Positions 16,410 through 24,713 of a stretch of DNA of 64,000 bases are shown here, piece by piece. The translations under genes were made by a program, and so were the position numbers. Source of the stretch: Acetatifactor muris (GTDB taxonomy: Bacteria; Bacillota; Clostridia; Lachnospirales; Lachnospiraceae). The notes under the pieces were generated by a model, which was not told the DNA's origin, did not search any database, and saw only the letters and a program-made list of their open reading frames with translations. The stretch lies in contig JAMPFR010000004.1 in assembly GCA_023664365.1 (NCBI GenBank), positions 32,082 through 96,081 on the forward strand. Direction: 5' to 3'. How positions within the stretch are numbered: position 1 is the stretch's first letter; each line of letters opens with the position of its first letter.

Positions 16410-17102
16410 TTACTGCCTGTCAATTTTATAGCCGACCCCCCATACCACCTTCAGGTAGCGGGGCTCCCTGGGATTAATTTCTATCTTTTCACGGATATGG
16501 CGGATATGCACGGCTACCGTATTATCCGCGCCAATGGCGTCTTCATTCCAGATGCTCTCGTAAATCTGGTCAATGGAAAAAACTCTGCCCTGGTTTTTCA
16601 CCAGCAAAAGCAGAATATTATACTCGATTGGCGTCAGCTTCACCGGCTCGTCATCCACAGTGACCTGCTTTGTATCGTCGTTGATAACCAGACCTCCCAC
16701 CTGATAAATCGCCTTACTGTCGGTATTCAGACTTCCCAGGGAGGTATAGCGCCGCAGATTGGATTTCACCCTGGCCACCAGTTCCAGCGGATTAAAGGGT
16801 TTTGTGATATAATCATCCGCCCCGATATTTAAGCCAAGTATCTTATCCGTGTCCTCAGACTTTGCGGAAAGCATGATAATGGGAATGCTGCTGTACTCCC
16901 GAATCTTCAGCGTTGCCCTGATTCCGTCCAGCTTCGGCATCATCACATCCATAATCAGAAGCTGGATATCCTCCTTCTTTAAAAGCTCCATGGCCTGTTC
17001 CCCGTCATAAGCCTTAAATATACGGTAGCCGTCCTGGCTCAGATAAATTTCAATCGCATCCACAATTTCCCTGTCGTCGTCACACACAAGTATATTTGCC
17101 AT
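16410..17102 (-). CDS. OmpR-family response regulator
   Basis: The receiver domain has acidic pocket CDDD (residues 7-10), the phospho-acceptor Asp in LLIMDVMMPKLDG (near 52), and Lys in DDYITKPFNPLEL. The winged-helix DNA-binding domain begins near 130 (PIEYNILLLLVKNQGRVFSIDQIY) and ends KVVWGVGYKID. It is 230 residues, typical for the family. It sits 18 bp upstream of the kinase gene and the pair probably forms one transcript. GAGAGG precedes the ATG. Confidence 0.95.
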   Translation of the reverse strand: MANILVCDDDREIVDAIEIYLSQDGYRIFKAYDGEQAMELLKKEDIQLLIMDVMMPKLDGIRATLKIREYSSIPIIMLSAKSEDTDKILGLNIGADDYITKPFNPLELVARVKSNLRRYTSLGSLNTDSKAIYQVGGLVINDDTKQVTVDDEPVKLTPIEYNILLLLVKNQGRVFSIDQIYESIWNEDAIGADNTVAVHIRHIREKIEINPREPRYLKVVWGVGYKIDRQ

Positions 17103-17147
17103 TTTTCCTCTCCTGTCGGTCTTTTATAAATTATCTATCTCAATTAT

Positions 17148-18002
17148 CTACCTCAGGCACAAAAAAGCGCCCATATTGCCTCTTCTTCCGCCGCTCGCCC
17201 GGTGGGAAAACAAATAACTGCCGTTACAGCAGGTGCAGATATCCGTCACTGCAATTTCCCTATCCTGCACTCCTGCCGCCACCAACAGCTGCCTGTTGGC
17301 TTCCCACAGATCCAAATGATATTTGCCCGGCTCCCTTCCCTGCGTCACCACCCCCGGAAATCGCTCAAACTGCACGGCCACCTCTTGGCCCACCTCATAG
17401 CATCCGGCGCAGATAGAAGGCCCGATGGCCACCCTGAGGTCTTCCGGTCTGGTGCCATAGGCCTCTCCCATGGCTCTTATCATACAGCTTCCCATTCCCG
17501 CTGCGGTTCCACGCCAGCCGGAATGGGCCAGCCCTATGGCTCTGTGCGCCGTATCCACAAAAAACAGGGGTACACAGTCCGCAAAAAAAGTCACCAGCAC
17601 AATTCCTGACACATCTGTCATCAAACCGTCTATGTCTTCGTAATCTCCGGGACGGGTGATTCCCTTTCCCTTGTCTTTAAGGCCAACCTTCCGAATGTTG
17701 GTGGTATGAGTCTGGCGGGATGCAACCATATCCTCCGGCGTACAGCCCAGCGCCTCTCCTATCCGCCTGTAATTCTCAGCCACACAATCAGACCGGTCGC
17801 CACGGGTAAAACTCAAATTCATGGAAGAAAATTCTCCCCGGCTGACGCCTCCCAGCCTGGTGGTAAACAGGTGCTTTACCAGCCCCGTTTTCTCCAGTGA
17901 CGGGAATGTCAGAAACTCCATTTCTCCGCCGTCGCCCATGTCACGTCGGTTCTGTTTCAGTACAGGGCCTTCTGCCCGTTCCGCCCGCCTTATTGTATAC
18001 AT
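17148..18002 (-). CDS. YfiH/laccase-domain family protein (purine nucleoside phosphorylase-like)
   Basis: This is a multicopper-oxidase-like fold protein of the YfiH/YlmD family, which has purine nucleoside phosphorylase and adenosine deaminase activity in studied members. The metal-binding signatures are FFADCVPLFF and AHSGWRGTAAGMGS, and the C-terminal CTCCNGSYLFSHRASGG motif is present. The start is uncertain. ATG 18002 (preceded by GTGGGAAGGGA) gives 284 residues. ATG 17921 would give 257. The longest frame, from 18089, overlaps yraN and adds non-conserved residues. It is the last gene of the rplS-lepB-rbgA-rnhB-yraN run. Confidence 0.82.
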   Translation of the reverse strand: MYTIRRAERAEGPVLKQNRRDMGDGGEMEFLTFPSLEKTGLVKHLFTTRLGGVSRGEFSSMNLSFTRGDRSDCVAENYRRIGEALGCTPEDMVASRQTHTTNIRKVGLKDKGKGITRPGDYEDIDGLMTDVSGIVLVTFFADCVPLFFVDTAHRAIGLAHSGWRGTAAGMGSCMIRAMGEAYGTRPEDLRVAIGPSICAGCYEVGQEVAVQFERFPGVVTQGREPGKYHLDLWEANRQLLVAAGVQDREIAVTDICTCCNGSYLFSHRASGGRRGNMGAFLCLR

Positions 18003-18043
18003 TCCCTTCCCACTTCCCTTCTGCTGCGCCGTCTTCCTTCCGC

Positions 18044-18409
18044 TTAACGATGCCCCGCATATATATGGGGAAATGCATTTTGCAGCCACTCTATCCTGTC
18101 TCCCTGTATGGCAACCACGTCATACCGCACCGCCGTGTTCTCACCCAGCCCGTGGGTATATCTGTAATAGTCCGCAACCCTGCATATTTTCCGCTGTTTT
18201 CCCGGGGTTACCGCTTCTGCCGCATACCCGTCGGCGGTACTGCTGCGGTACTTTACCTCCACAAACACCAGATATCCATCATGATAACCTATCATATCTA
18301 TCTCGCCCCGGCTGTTCCGGTAATTGCGCTCTACAAGCTTCATGCCGGAAGCCTCCAGATATTCCGCCGCCTTCTGTTCCCAGGCCGCCCCTGTGGCTCT
18401 TTTGTTCAT
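18044..18409 (-). CDS. YraN family (UPF0102) nuclease-fold protein
   Basis: This 121-residue protein has the UPF0102 signature: GAAWEQKAAEYLEASGMKLVERNYRNSRGEIDMI, then LVFVEVKYRSS. The E-x-D and E-V-K elements are those of a PD-(D/E)XK-like nuclease fold, related to Holliday-junction resolvases. Its cellular function is not established. It lies 9 bp downstream of the ylqH gene, in the order also seen in other Firmicutes after rnhB. Confidence 0.92.
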   Translation of the reverse strand: MNKRATGAAWEQKAAEYLEASGMKLVERNYRNSRGEIDMIGYHDGYLVFVEVKYRSSTADGYAAEAVTPGKQRKICRVADYYRYTHGLGENTAVRYDVVAIQGDRIEWLQNAFPHIYAGHR

Positions 18410-18418
18410 ACCGCTTCC

Positions 18419-18703
18419 CTACAGTTTCTTCTTCAGCTTATCCATGGAATCCACAAAAATCAATATTTCCGCCACCACCTCATAAAGCTCCGGCGGTATC
18501 ATTTCCCCGATTTCCAGTCTGGAAAGCGTATCCGCCAGCTTGTCATCCCGATGAATGGGAACGTCGCTCTCCTTTGCCTTCTCGATAATCTTTTCCGCCA
18601 ATAGTCCCCGGCCGCTGGCTATTACCTTCGGGGCCTCGTCGGAGGGATCATATTCCAGTGCAATGGCCTGTTTTACCTTACTCTTTTCTCTGTCCTTCTC
18701 CAT
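18419..18703 (-). CDS. FlhB C-terminal-domain-like protein (YlqH-like)
   Basis: This 94-residue protein resembles the cytoplasmic C-terminal domain of FlhB/EscU export-switch proteins (AIALEYDPSDEAPKVIASGRGLLAEKI, then DVPIHRDDKLADTLSRLEIGEMIPPELYEVVAEIL). It lacks the membrane part. The NPTH autocleavage site is not present; the corresponding stretch reads EYDPSDEAP. B. subtilis ylqH is the same kind of protein in the same neighbourhood. No flagellar genes are in the window, so a role outside flagella is possible. Confidence 0.85.
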   Translation of the reverse strand: MEKDREKSKVKQAIALEYDPSDEAPKVIASGRGLLAEKIIEKAKESDVPIHRDDKLADTLSRLEIGEMIPPELYEVVAEILIFVDSMDKLKKKL

Positions 18704-18771
18704 TTCCGGCAGACCTTTCTTTCCTTTATCACCCGGTTCGCCTCCCGCGTCCCGGAAATATTTTACCCCCG

Positions 18772-20592
18772 CTAAGTGCGTACATCAAACGCATACTGGG
18801 ACAGGAGAATTCCCTTTTCCTGCTGCAGCAGCGGTGCAAGCCCGCCGCCTTCCTGCTTTTCCTTTTCCCCTCTGACGGTCATGGAAGCGCTGCAGCTGTA
18901 TCCCCGCTTTTCCAGTCTTTTGGTAAGGATATCCATATGCGCTTCAATAAAATCAAGAATTTCATCATCCGCCACATAAAATTTAGTGCTTACCTTACTT
19001 TCCTGCAGCGTCACATAGACGTCCAGAGGCCCCAGATGCTCCATATCAAGATGCAGCAGGGCGCTTACCTGTCCATCGCTGCGGGCCAGGCTTCGCTTGT
19101 TGGTGTAGACATATAGATCGCCGTGGGCCTCGGAATGCTGCAGATGCAGCGGCAGCTGCACATAGGTATACATCTGGTTCATCTGGTTCATAAAATCCAC
19201 ATTCTGGGCTACATTGGCCGCCGCCCTGTATGCCGTGCTGTTTCCCTGCCCTCCTGTTTCCAGCGCCTGCAGCAGCCCCTTCATCTGCCTGTCAATCCGC
19301 CGATACAGCTCCTCCACCTTTTCAGGCTTTGAGACGTCCTCCGGACGCATTGTCCACAGTTCCTTCAGCTGTGACGTAAGTATATTCTGAAACGCCTTCC
19401 CGCCGAACAGCCCCTGCAGCTGCCGGATTCCGCCTTCGGTGTGCCCGGCTGCGTCCAGCATCTGCGCTGCCGTTCTGAAAAATTCCACTGTGGACAGTTC
19501 TCCTCTGCCAAAGCGCTGCACCGCCTCCGACAGCGCTCCCGCCTCCTCGGACGGCAGCTGCAGATCCTGCAGCGCCTGCAGCATATTGCGGGTCAGCTCT
19601 CTGCGCGTCTCCGGGGTCACAGACAGGGTTCCTCCGCTTTCACCGGACAGCTCCGGCAGTCCGCCTGCGGGCAGCCCAGGCTTTACCGACACTTCAGTCC
19701 GGGCGGTTTCGTCCATGGCAGCCTCTTCCGCTCCTGCAGAAGCTTCCGCTGCCTGCGTGGCTCCTTCCTCCCGAGAAACGCCGACGGCAGTCTCTCCCTC
19801 TCCATTCAGCCCTTCCTGAACTACAGCGGTTTCAATGCCTTCCGCTCCTGCCATACCCTCCCGGGCTACAGCCTCCTCCAGCACCATGGAGAAAAGCTCT
19901 CTGTACAGTCCTGCAGCCTCACTGTCATTTCCTGCCTTCAGCATATTGTTTGCGGCCTCAGGCAATGCATCCAGCACCGAAGTCATCCCCTTGATAAGCT
20001 GGTGGGTCAGATTGCGATAGGAAGCCATCTGCTGCAGATTTGCCTCATTGACGGGCAGCTGCAGCTTATGCAGATTCACTACATCCGATACCCTTCCGCC
20101 GCTTTCCGACGCCTCCCCCGCCTCCGGAAAAGCATTGATTTCCCTGTAGATCTGCTGAAGGGAGGTTCTGTTCACCGGCAGACCCGCCTTCATCAGCTGC
20201 TCCGTCATCAGTACGGAGGTATCATTTACCGGCAGACCCGCCATGTCCAGCGCCTTTAACACATTGGCGTCCGCCGCAATATTGGTAAACAACGGGCTTA
20301 AGGAAAGCGTTCCGCCGTTGCTCTTCACCTCGAAGGTCACATTTTTTCCCAGCTCCAGGTTAATGCTCTGATCCACCCTTGCGTTCATCACCATGTCGTC
20401 CGACAGGCGGATCTGCACTTCACTGCCGTTCCTGGACACAATCTCCCCCCGTATGGTCTGGCCCGGCACCAGAGAATGAATCTGCCGGTTCAGATCAGCC
20501 GTCCGTGCATACTGAGACTGCGGCGTCCGCCCGTTCTCCTCCACACGGTTCTCCGTCCGGGACTGTCCCGTGAATAGCTGCGAAAGTTTCAT
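18772..20592 (-). CDS. FliK-like (hook-length control) protein, YlqG-like
   Basis: This 606-residue protein has a variable N-terminal and middle part and a C-terminal FliK/Flg_hook-type domain (LPLHLQHSEAHGDLYVYTNKR ... LDVYVTLQESKVSTKFYV). The middle is rich in Ala, Glu, Gly and Thr. Residues 40-105 form a beta-rich segment (PGQTIRGEIVSRNGSEVQIRL). It lies between rnhB and ylqH, where B. subtilis has ylqG. FliK proteins gauge hook length and act with FlhB, so finding FliK-like and FlhB-like genes together fits an interacting pair. The process they serve here is unknown. A four-base gap to the rnhB stop's side indicates one operon. Confidence 0.8.
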   Translation of the reverse strand: MKLSQLFTGQSRTENRVEENGRTPQSQYARTADLNRQIHSLVPGQTIRGEIVSRNGSEVQIRLSDDMVMNARVDQSINLELGKNVTFEVKSNGGTLSLSPLFTNIAADANVLKALDMAGLPVNDTSVLMTEQLMKAGLPVNRTSLQQIYREINAFPEAGEASESGGRVSDVVNLHKLQLPVNEANLQQMASYRNLTHQLIKGMTSVLDALPEAANNMLKAGNDSEAAGLYRELFSMVLEEAVAREGMAGAEGIETAVVQEGLNGEGETAVGVSREEGATQAAEASAGAEEAAMDETARTEVSVKPGLPAGGLPELSGESGGTLSVTPETRRELTRNMLQALQDLQLPSEEAGALSEAVQRFGRGELSTVEFFRTAAQMLDAAGHTEGGIRQLQGLFGGKAFQNILTSQLKELWTMRPEDVSKPEKVEELYRRIDRQMKGLLQALETGGQGNSTAYRAAANVAQNVDFMNQMNQMYTYVQLPLHLQHSEAHGDLYVYTNKRSLARSDGQVSALLHLDMEHLGPLDVYVTLQESKVSTKFYVADDEILDFIEAHMDILTKRLEKRGYSCSASMTVRGEKEKQEGGGLAPLLQQEKGILLSQYAFDVRT

Positions 20593-20595
20593 TTT

Positions 20596-21357
20596 TTATT
20601 TCCTTTCTAAATTTTTGATAAAACTCCTGCGATGTATAGGGGTAGGCCCGTATTTTTTCAACGCCTCGATGTGGGCTGCGCTTCCGTATCCCTTATTCGC
20701 CGCAAAACCATACTCCGGATATACCCTGTCATACTCTGTCATTAATCGATCCCGGGTCACCTTCGCTATGATACTGGCGGCGCCGATGGTAATGCTTTTG
20801 GCGTCCCCCTTAATGATAGGCACCTGCCTGATATCCACCCCGGGAATGGTTACCGCGTCGTTCAGCAGGATGTCCGGCCGGGGTACAAGCTTGCCTATGG
20901 CCTCCCGCATTGCCTCGTAAGTAGCCTGTAAAATATTAATTTCATCAATCCGCTCCGGAGAGACAAAGCCCAGACCGCAGCTGACTGCCTGCTCCATGAT
21001 ACTGTCAAAAAGCTCCTCTCTCTTTTTTTCGGTCAGTTGTTTGGAATCGTTTATATACAAAATACGGCATTCTTTGGGTAAAATCACGGCTCCCGCCACC
21101 ACCGGCCCTGCCAGCGGCCCTCTTCCCACCTCGTCGATTCCGCAGATGAATTCATATTCCCTGTATTTTTCCTCATAGACACGAAGCTCTTCAATGCGCT
21201 GTTTCTCCTTCTCCAACGCCCGTATCTTCCGCTTTGCAGACTCGATTAGCTTTTTCACGCCGCTCCGTCCGTCCTGCTCATACCGCTTTATAAGTTCAGG
21301 CAGCCCTTCCGTTGAAGCTGCCTGAAACTGCTCTTTTATCTCTCCGATACTCTGCAT
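20596..21357 (-). CDS. rnhB: ribonuclease HII
   Basis: RNase HII cleaves RNA in RNA/DNA hybrids and single misincorporated ribonucleotides. The catalytic acidic residues are visible in GIDEVGRGPLAGPVVAGAVIL (Asp, Glu), LNDAVTIPGVD and the GDAKSITIGAASIIAKVTRD segment. The 253-residue length includes an N-terminal extension of about 70 residues, as in Firmicute RnhB. GGAGGTTAAG precedes the ATG. It is placed directly downstream of lepB and rbgA. Confidence 0.95.
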   Translation of the reverse strand: MQSIGEIKEQFQAASTEGLPELIKRYEQDGRSGVKKLIESAKRKIRALEKEKQRIEELRVYEEKYREYEFICGIDEVGRGPLAGPVVAGAVILPKECRILYINDSKQLTEKKREELFDSIMEQAVSCGLGFVSPERIDEINILQATYEAMREAIGKLVPRPDILLNDAVTIPGVDIRQVPIIKGDAKSITIGAASIIAKVTRDRLMTEYDRVYPEYGFAANKGYGSAAHIEALKKYGPTPIHRRSFIKNLERK

Positions 21358-21381
21358 ATTGCTTAACCTCCGGCTTCCTGC

Positions 21382-21927
21382 TTACCGATGCTTTAAGATT
21401 CCGAATCTGTCAAGAGGCCAGATGCGCATCCACGCCCTGCCGATAATATCTTCTCTCTTGATATTTCCCACAATTTCCATCCTGCTGTCACTGCTGTTAT
21501 TCCGGTTATCCCCCAGAACAAAATATTCATCCTCACCCAGCACAACAGGTTCCCATGCACGTCCCACATGATCTGCCCGAATCACCTCTCTGCCGTAGCT
21601 CTCCACAAGCAGCTCGCCATTAATGTAAATATGCCCGTCCGCGTCAATCTGAACCGTCTCTCCCGGCAGGCCGATGATTCTCTTTATGTAAAAGGTTTTT
21701 TCCTTGTATTGAAAAGGAAAGACAATAATATCAAATCGCTCCGGATCTCGAAAACGATACGAAATTTTGTCTACAATCAGGTTGTCGCCGTTATACAGAG
21801 TGGGTTCCATGGAAGCCCCGTCCACCTCTGTCCGCTGCCCCACAAACTGAATGACAATCCAGGTGAGACAAAGCACTGCCAGAAGATACAGCAGTGTACT
21901 AATCATTTCTTTCATTGCTTTTTTCAT
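21382..21927 (-). CDS. lepB: signal peptidase I (first copy)
   Basis: This 181-residue membrane serine protease removes signal peptides from exported proteins. One N-terminal helix (LLYLLAVLCLTWIVIQFVG) is followed by box B with the catalytic Ser in DGASMEPTLYNGD, box D with the catalytic Lys in FYIKRIIGLPGE, and box E FVLGDNRNNSSDSR. A second signal peptidase gene lies 0.9 kb upstream beyond rbgA. The two proteins differ clearly in sequence, so they are paralogues rather than a recent duplication. Confidence 0.95.
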   Translation of the reverse strand: MKKAMKEMISTLLYLLAVLCLTWIVIQFVGQRTEVDGASMEPTLYNGDNLIVDKISYRFRDPERFDIIVFPFQYKEKTFYIKRIIGLPGETVQIDADGHIYINGELLVESYGREVIRADHVGRAWEPVVLGEDEYFVLGDNRNNSSDSRMEIVGNIKREDIIGRAWMRIWPLDRFGILKHR

Positions 21928-21943
21928 TGTCTGTTCTCCCGTC

Positions 21944-22783
21944 TCAGGGCCGTTCCAGGGTCATGCGCCCCAGACGCCCGCTTCTGAAATCGTCCAGCAG
22001 TATATCGGCCGCCTTTTTCAAATCGAGATTTTCTCCTTTTATATAGCATCCTCTGCTACGGGCAAGCGCTGCCAGCGTTTCCTCTGAATTCTCCCCCCAC
22101 TGTATCCCGTACCGCTCACAGACGGTCTCCGGATACAGCTCCTCTAGGCAGCCCAGCAAATCACAGGCCAGTTCTTCCCTGATGATAACCTCATCATTCA
22201 TGGAACCGATAAAGGCCAGCCGCATTCCTACTTCCCGGTCTTCAAACTTAGGCCACAGGACTCCAGGCGTATCCAGAAGCTCCAGGCTTTTATTCAGACG
22301 TATCCACTGCTTTCCCTTTGTGACTCCCGGCTTGTTTCCCGTCCTGGCACAGGCCCTGCCTGCAAAGGAATTGATAAAGGTAGATTTGCCCACATTAGGG
22401 ATGCCTGCCACCATGGCTCTCACCGGGCGGTTTACAATGCCCCGCTTCCTGTCTCTCTCCAGCTTTTCTCTGCAGGCCTCCCGGACCAGGCCGTTGATTC
22501 CCTTCACCCCGGCGCCGCTTTTGGAATTTATCTCCAGCGCATAGATTCCCTCTTTCTTAAAATAAGCCATCCACTGCTCATTATATACGGGATCCGCCAG
22601 ATCCGCCTTGTTCAGCAGCACCACCCGGGCTTTATTCTTACCCAGCACGTCGATATCCGGATTGCGGCTGCTTGTGGGAATTCTGGCGTCCACCAGCTCT
22701 ATCAGCAAATCTATCAGCTTTATATTCTCCTGCATCATACGCATTGCTTTTGTCATATGACCGGGATACCATTGATAATTCAT
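21944..22783 (-). CDS. rbgA: ribosome biogenesis GTPase RbgA (YlqF)
   Basis: This 279-residue circularly permuted GTPase is needed for late 50S subunit assembly. The G motifs appear in permuted order: G4 LLNKADLAD (near 55), G1 AGIPNVGKSTFINSF (near 130), G3 LLDTPGVLWPKF (near 175). It starts MNYQWYPGHMTKAMR, the family signature. It lies between two lepB genes in the rplS-lepB-rbgA-rnhB order common in Firmicutes. Confidence 0.96.
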   Translation of the reverse strand: MNYQWYPGHMTKAMRMMQENIKLIDLLIELVDARIPTSSRNPDIDVLGKNKARVVLLNKADLADPVYNEQWMAYFKKEGIYALEINSKSGAGVKGINGLVREACREKLERDRKRGIVNRPVRAMVAGIPNVGKSTFINSFAGRACARTGNKPGVTKGKQWIRLNKSLELLDTPGVLWPKFEDREVGMRLAFIGSMNDEVIIREELACDLLGCLEELYPETVCERYGIQWGENSEETLAALARSRGCYIKGENLDLKKAADILLDDFRSGRLGRMTLERP

Positions 22784-22786
22784 CCT

Positions 22787-23368
22787 TTATTTCACAAAGC
22801 CCATGCCCTGCTCTGCACACCTGGCACGGAACCACGCCTTTCCTATAATGTCCGCTTCCTTTACCGGGCCGATATTGGCGGAACGACTGTCCTCGCTGTT
22901 GCCCGGATTGTCCCCGATACAGAAAAATTCCCCGCTTCCCAGCGTCAGCTCATTTTCGGCAATCCCCGGTTCCGAAATATAATCCGTCACCCACTCGCTT
23001 TCGATTCCGTTTACAAAGAGTATCCCATCCTGCACCACCAGATGATCTCCGGGGACGGCTACCACACGCTTTACATAATAATGGGCATTTTCGTTGCCGT
23101 TGGGGAGAAATATCACCACATCCCCCCTCTTAGGAGAGAAAAGCACATACAGAAAGCGGTTCACAAATATCTGCTGTCCGTTGTACAGCGTAGGTTCCAT
23201 GGACACACCCACCACATTGGTAGTCATGCCGAAGAAAAACACAAGCACCGTTGCGATAAATGCCGCCGCCAGGATACCGAATATCCAGGTAAATACCTCC
23301 CGAATCATGGCCGAGCTTATTTTTTTCTTTCTTTTGTAAAAGCTTAAGCCCTTATTTTTTTTCGACAT
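22787..23368 (-). CDS. lepB: signal peptidase I (second copy)
   Basis: This 193-residue enzyme has a basic N-terminus and one membrane helix (IFGILAAAFIATVLVFFFGM). The catalytic Ser is in GVSMEPTLYNGQQI and the catalytic Lys in HYYVKRVVAVPGDHL; the box E segment reads FCIGDNPGNSEDSR. It is the first of the pair after rplS. The stop is three bases before the rbgA start, so the genes are translationally close and co-transcribed. Confidence 0.95.
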   Translation of the reverse strand: MSKKNKGLSFYKRKKKISSAMIREVFTWIFGILAAAFIATVLVFFFGMTTNVVGVSMEPTLYNGQQIFVNRFLYVLFSPKRGDVVIFLPNGNENAHYYVKRVVAVPGDHLVVQDGILFVNGIESEWVTDYISEPGIAENELTLGSGEFFCIGDNPGNSEDSRSANIGPVKEADIIGKAWFRARCAEQGMGFVK

Positions 23369-23424
23369 ACGCCTGCTTCCTCATATTTCCGTACTCGAAT
23401 TATTTTACCATAAAAATAAAAAAC

Positions 23425-23454
23425 AGAAAAGGGCAACTACAAAAGTAATTGCCC
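23425..23454 (-). terminator. terminator after rplS
   Basis: A hairpin GGGCAATTAC-TTTT-GTAGTTGCCC (one G-T pair) is followed on the minus strand by TTTTCTGTTTTTTATTTTT. It sits 17 bp past the rplS stop, so much rplS transcription probably ends here before lepB. Confidence 0.85.
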
Positions 23455-23470
23455 CCCTCTAAGACTTTTT

Positions 23471-23818
23471 TTACTTTACAAGCTCTTTTACCTTGGCCTT
23501 CTTGCCTACGCGGTCTCTCAGGTAATTCAGCTTTGCGCGCCTTACCTTACCTCTTCTGACCACCTCAATCTTCTCCACATTGGGGGAATGTACGGGCCAG
23601 GTCTTCTCTACGCCGATTCCGCCCGAAACCTTTCTCACGGTGAAAGTCTCTCTGTTGCTGCCGCCCTGCCTCTTCAGGACAATGCCTTCAAACACCTGAA
23701 TTCTCTCGCGGTTTCCCTCCTTGATCTTACCATAAACCTTTACGGTATCGCCCACGTTGAACTCATCCACTGTTTCCTTCAGCTGTTCAGCCTCAATCTC
23801 TCTGATAATATCACTCAT
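23471..23818 (-). CDS. rplS: 50S ribosomal protein L19
   Basis: This 115-residue L19 shows [53 protein letters not shown] and the basic C-terminus [33 protein letters not shown] precedes the ATG. In most Firmicutes it directly follows trmD; here trmD is 20 kb away across the type VII secretion island, and rplS has its own promoter at 23900-23928. The leader of about 75 bases could hold an L19 leader element, but I could not confirm one. Confidence 0.97.
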   Translation of the reverse strand: MSDIIREIEAEQLKETVDEFNVGDTVKVYGKIKEGNRERIQVFEGIVLKRQGGSNRETFTVRKVSGGIGVEKTWPVHSPNVEKIEVVRRGKVRRAKLNYLRDRVGKKAKVKELVK

Positions 23819-23899
23819 AACGAGCCTCCTTTAATAAAGTCAGACGTTCTTAATACAAATCCTGTAACAGAGGACCGTCCTCATAATCGCAACAGTCAA

Positions 23900-23928
23900 A
23901 TCTTACCATAATGGGAATGGAAATGCAA
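23900..23928 (-). promoter_or_regulatory. promoter for rplS
   Basis: TTGCAT (-35, 23923-23928), a 17-bp spacer and TAAGAT (-10, 23900-23905) on the minus strand. It lies between the last gene of the secretion island and rplS, and would keep rplS expressed independently of the island. Confidence 0.7.
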
Positions 23929-23961
23929 GTGTTTTTTTGCTTGACGTTCATAAATCCGGCA

Positions 23962-24711
23962 TCAACGTCTTATGCAATATATAACAGCCGAATAATTATC
24001 ATTCCCGCCTCCTTTTACCACACATTTTCTAATCATCCGTTTCTTCCTTTCCGCACTCCCGCAGACTCTCCCGCCGCACATGATCTTTTCCAACTCGCTG
24101 TGCCCGCAGTATTTATAAACACCGTCGCTGCAGAGAAGAAACGTTTCCCGTTCAGACAGTATCCCGCTTTTCCTGCTTATCTTCAGGCGTTCTCCGGAGC
24201 CAAGAGCCTCCGTCAGCCTGCCGAATCTGGAATCATCCGCCGCAGCTTCACTGTTCATCTTGTACTTTACCTCAGGAAGATTCTCCCACACATCATCCGT
24301 AGTCAGCTGCTCCAGCTTCCTGCCCCGAACCCGGTATATTCTGCTGTCTCCCGCGGAAAGTACCGTAAATCTGTCATCCCATATAATCAAAACCGCTACG
24401 GTGGAGCCTCCCATCTGTCCCTTTGAACTGAAACAGGAAAATACCTCCGCATTCAGATTCGTCAGCAGACCGATACACTGTTCCGACACCGTATCAATGT
24501 CTGTTCCCGGGCTTGCGGTATCAATGCTTTCCCACCAGCTTCTGATACCGTTTACGATTGCGCTGCTGGCCACCTCTCCGCCGAAATGTCCGCCCATACC
24601 GTCAGCCACCGCAAAGATTCCTCTGTTTTCTTCCACAGATACGCAGATTGCATCCTGGTTGACCTCTCTGGGGCCTTGCTCCGAGAAAAAAGCTGTATCG
24701 GTAATCATCAT
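23962..24711 (-). CDS. PP2C-family Ser/Thr protein phosphatase
   Basis: This 249-residue phosphatase is the last gene of the island. PP2C metal-binding motifs are present: PREVNQDAICV, FAVADGMGGHFGGEVAS, LSAGDSRIYRV, FLLCSDGVYKY and GGGNDNYSAVIY. It has no membrane segment. It most likely removes phosphates added by the two receptor kinases encoded 13-19 kb upstream in the same run. The gene starts two bases after the FHA/VWA gene stop, implying coupled translation. Start ATG 24711; the next codon is also ATG. Confidence 0.9.
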   Translation of the reverse strand: MMITDTAFFSEQGPREVNQDAICVSVEENRGIFAVADGMGGHFGGEVASSAIVNGIRSWWESIDTASPGTDIDTVSEQCIGLLTNLNAEVFSCFSSKGQMGGSTVAVLIIWDDRFTVLSAGDSRIYRVRGRKLEQLTTDDVWENLPEVKYKMNSEAAADDSRFGRLTEALGSGERLKISRKSGILSERETFLLCSDGVYKYCGHSELEKIMCGGRVCGSAERKKRMIRKCVVKGGGNDNYSAVIYCIRR

Positions 24712-24713
24712 CC

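Noticed and set aside
23819-23899. L19 leader riboswitch-like element before rplS
   Set aside because: The 75-base leader has no structure I could match confidently by eye.
23819-23961. Intrinsic terminator at the end of the secretion island
   Set aside because: GACGTT/AACGTC can pair, but A residues rather than T follow on the coding strand.
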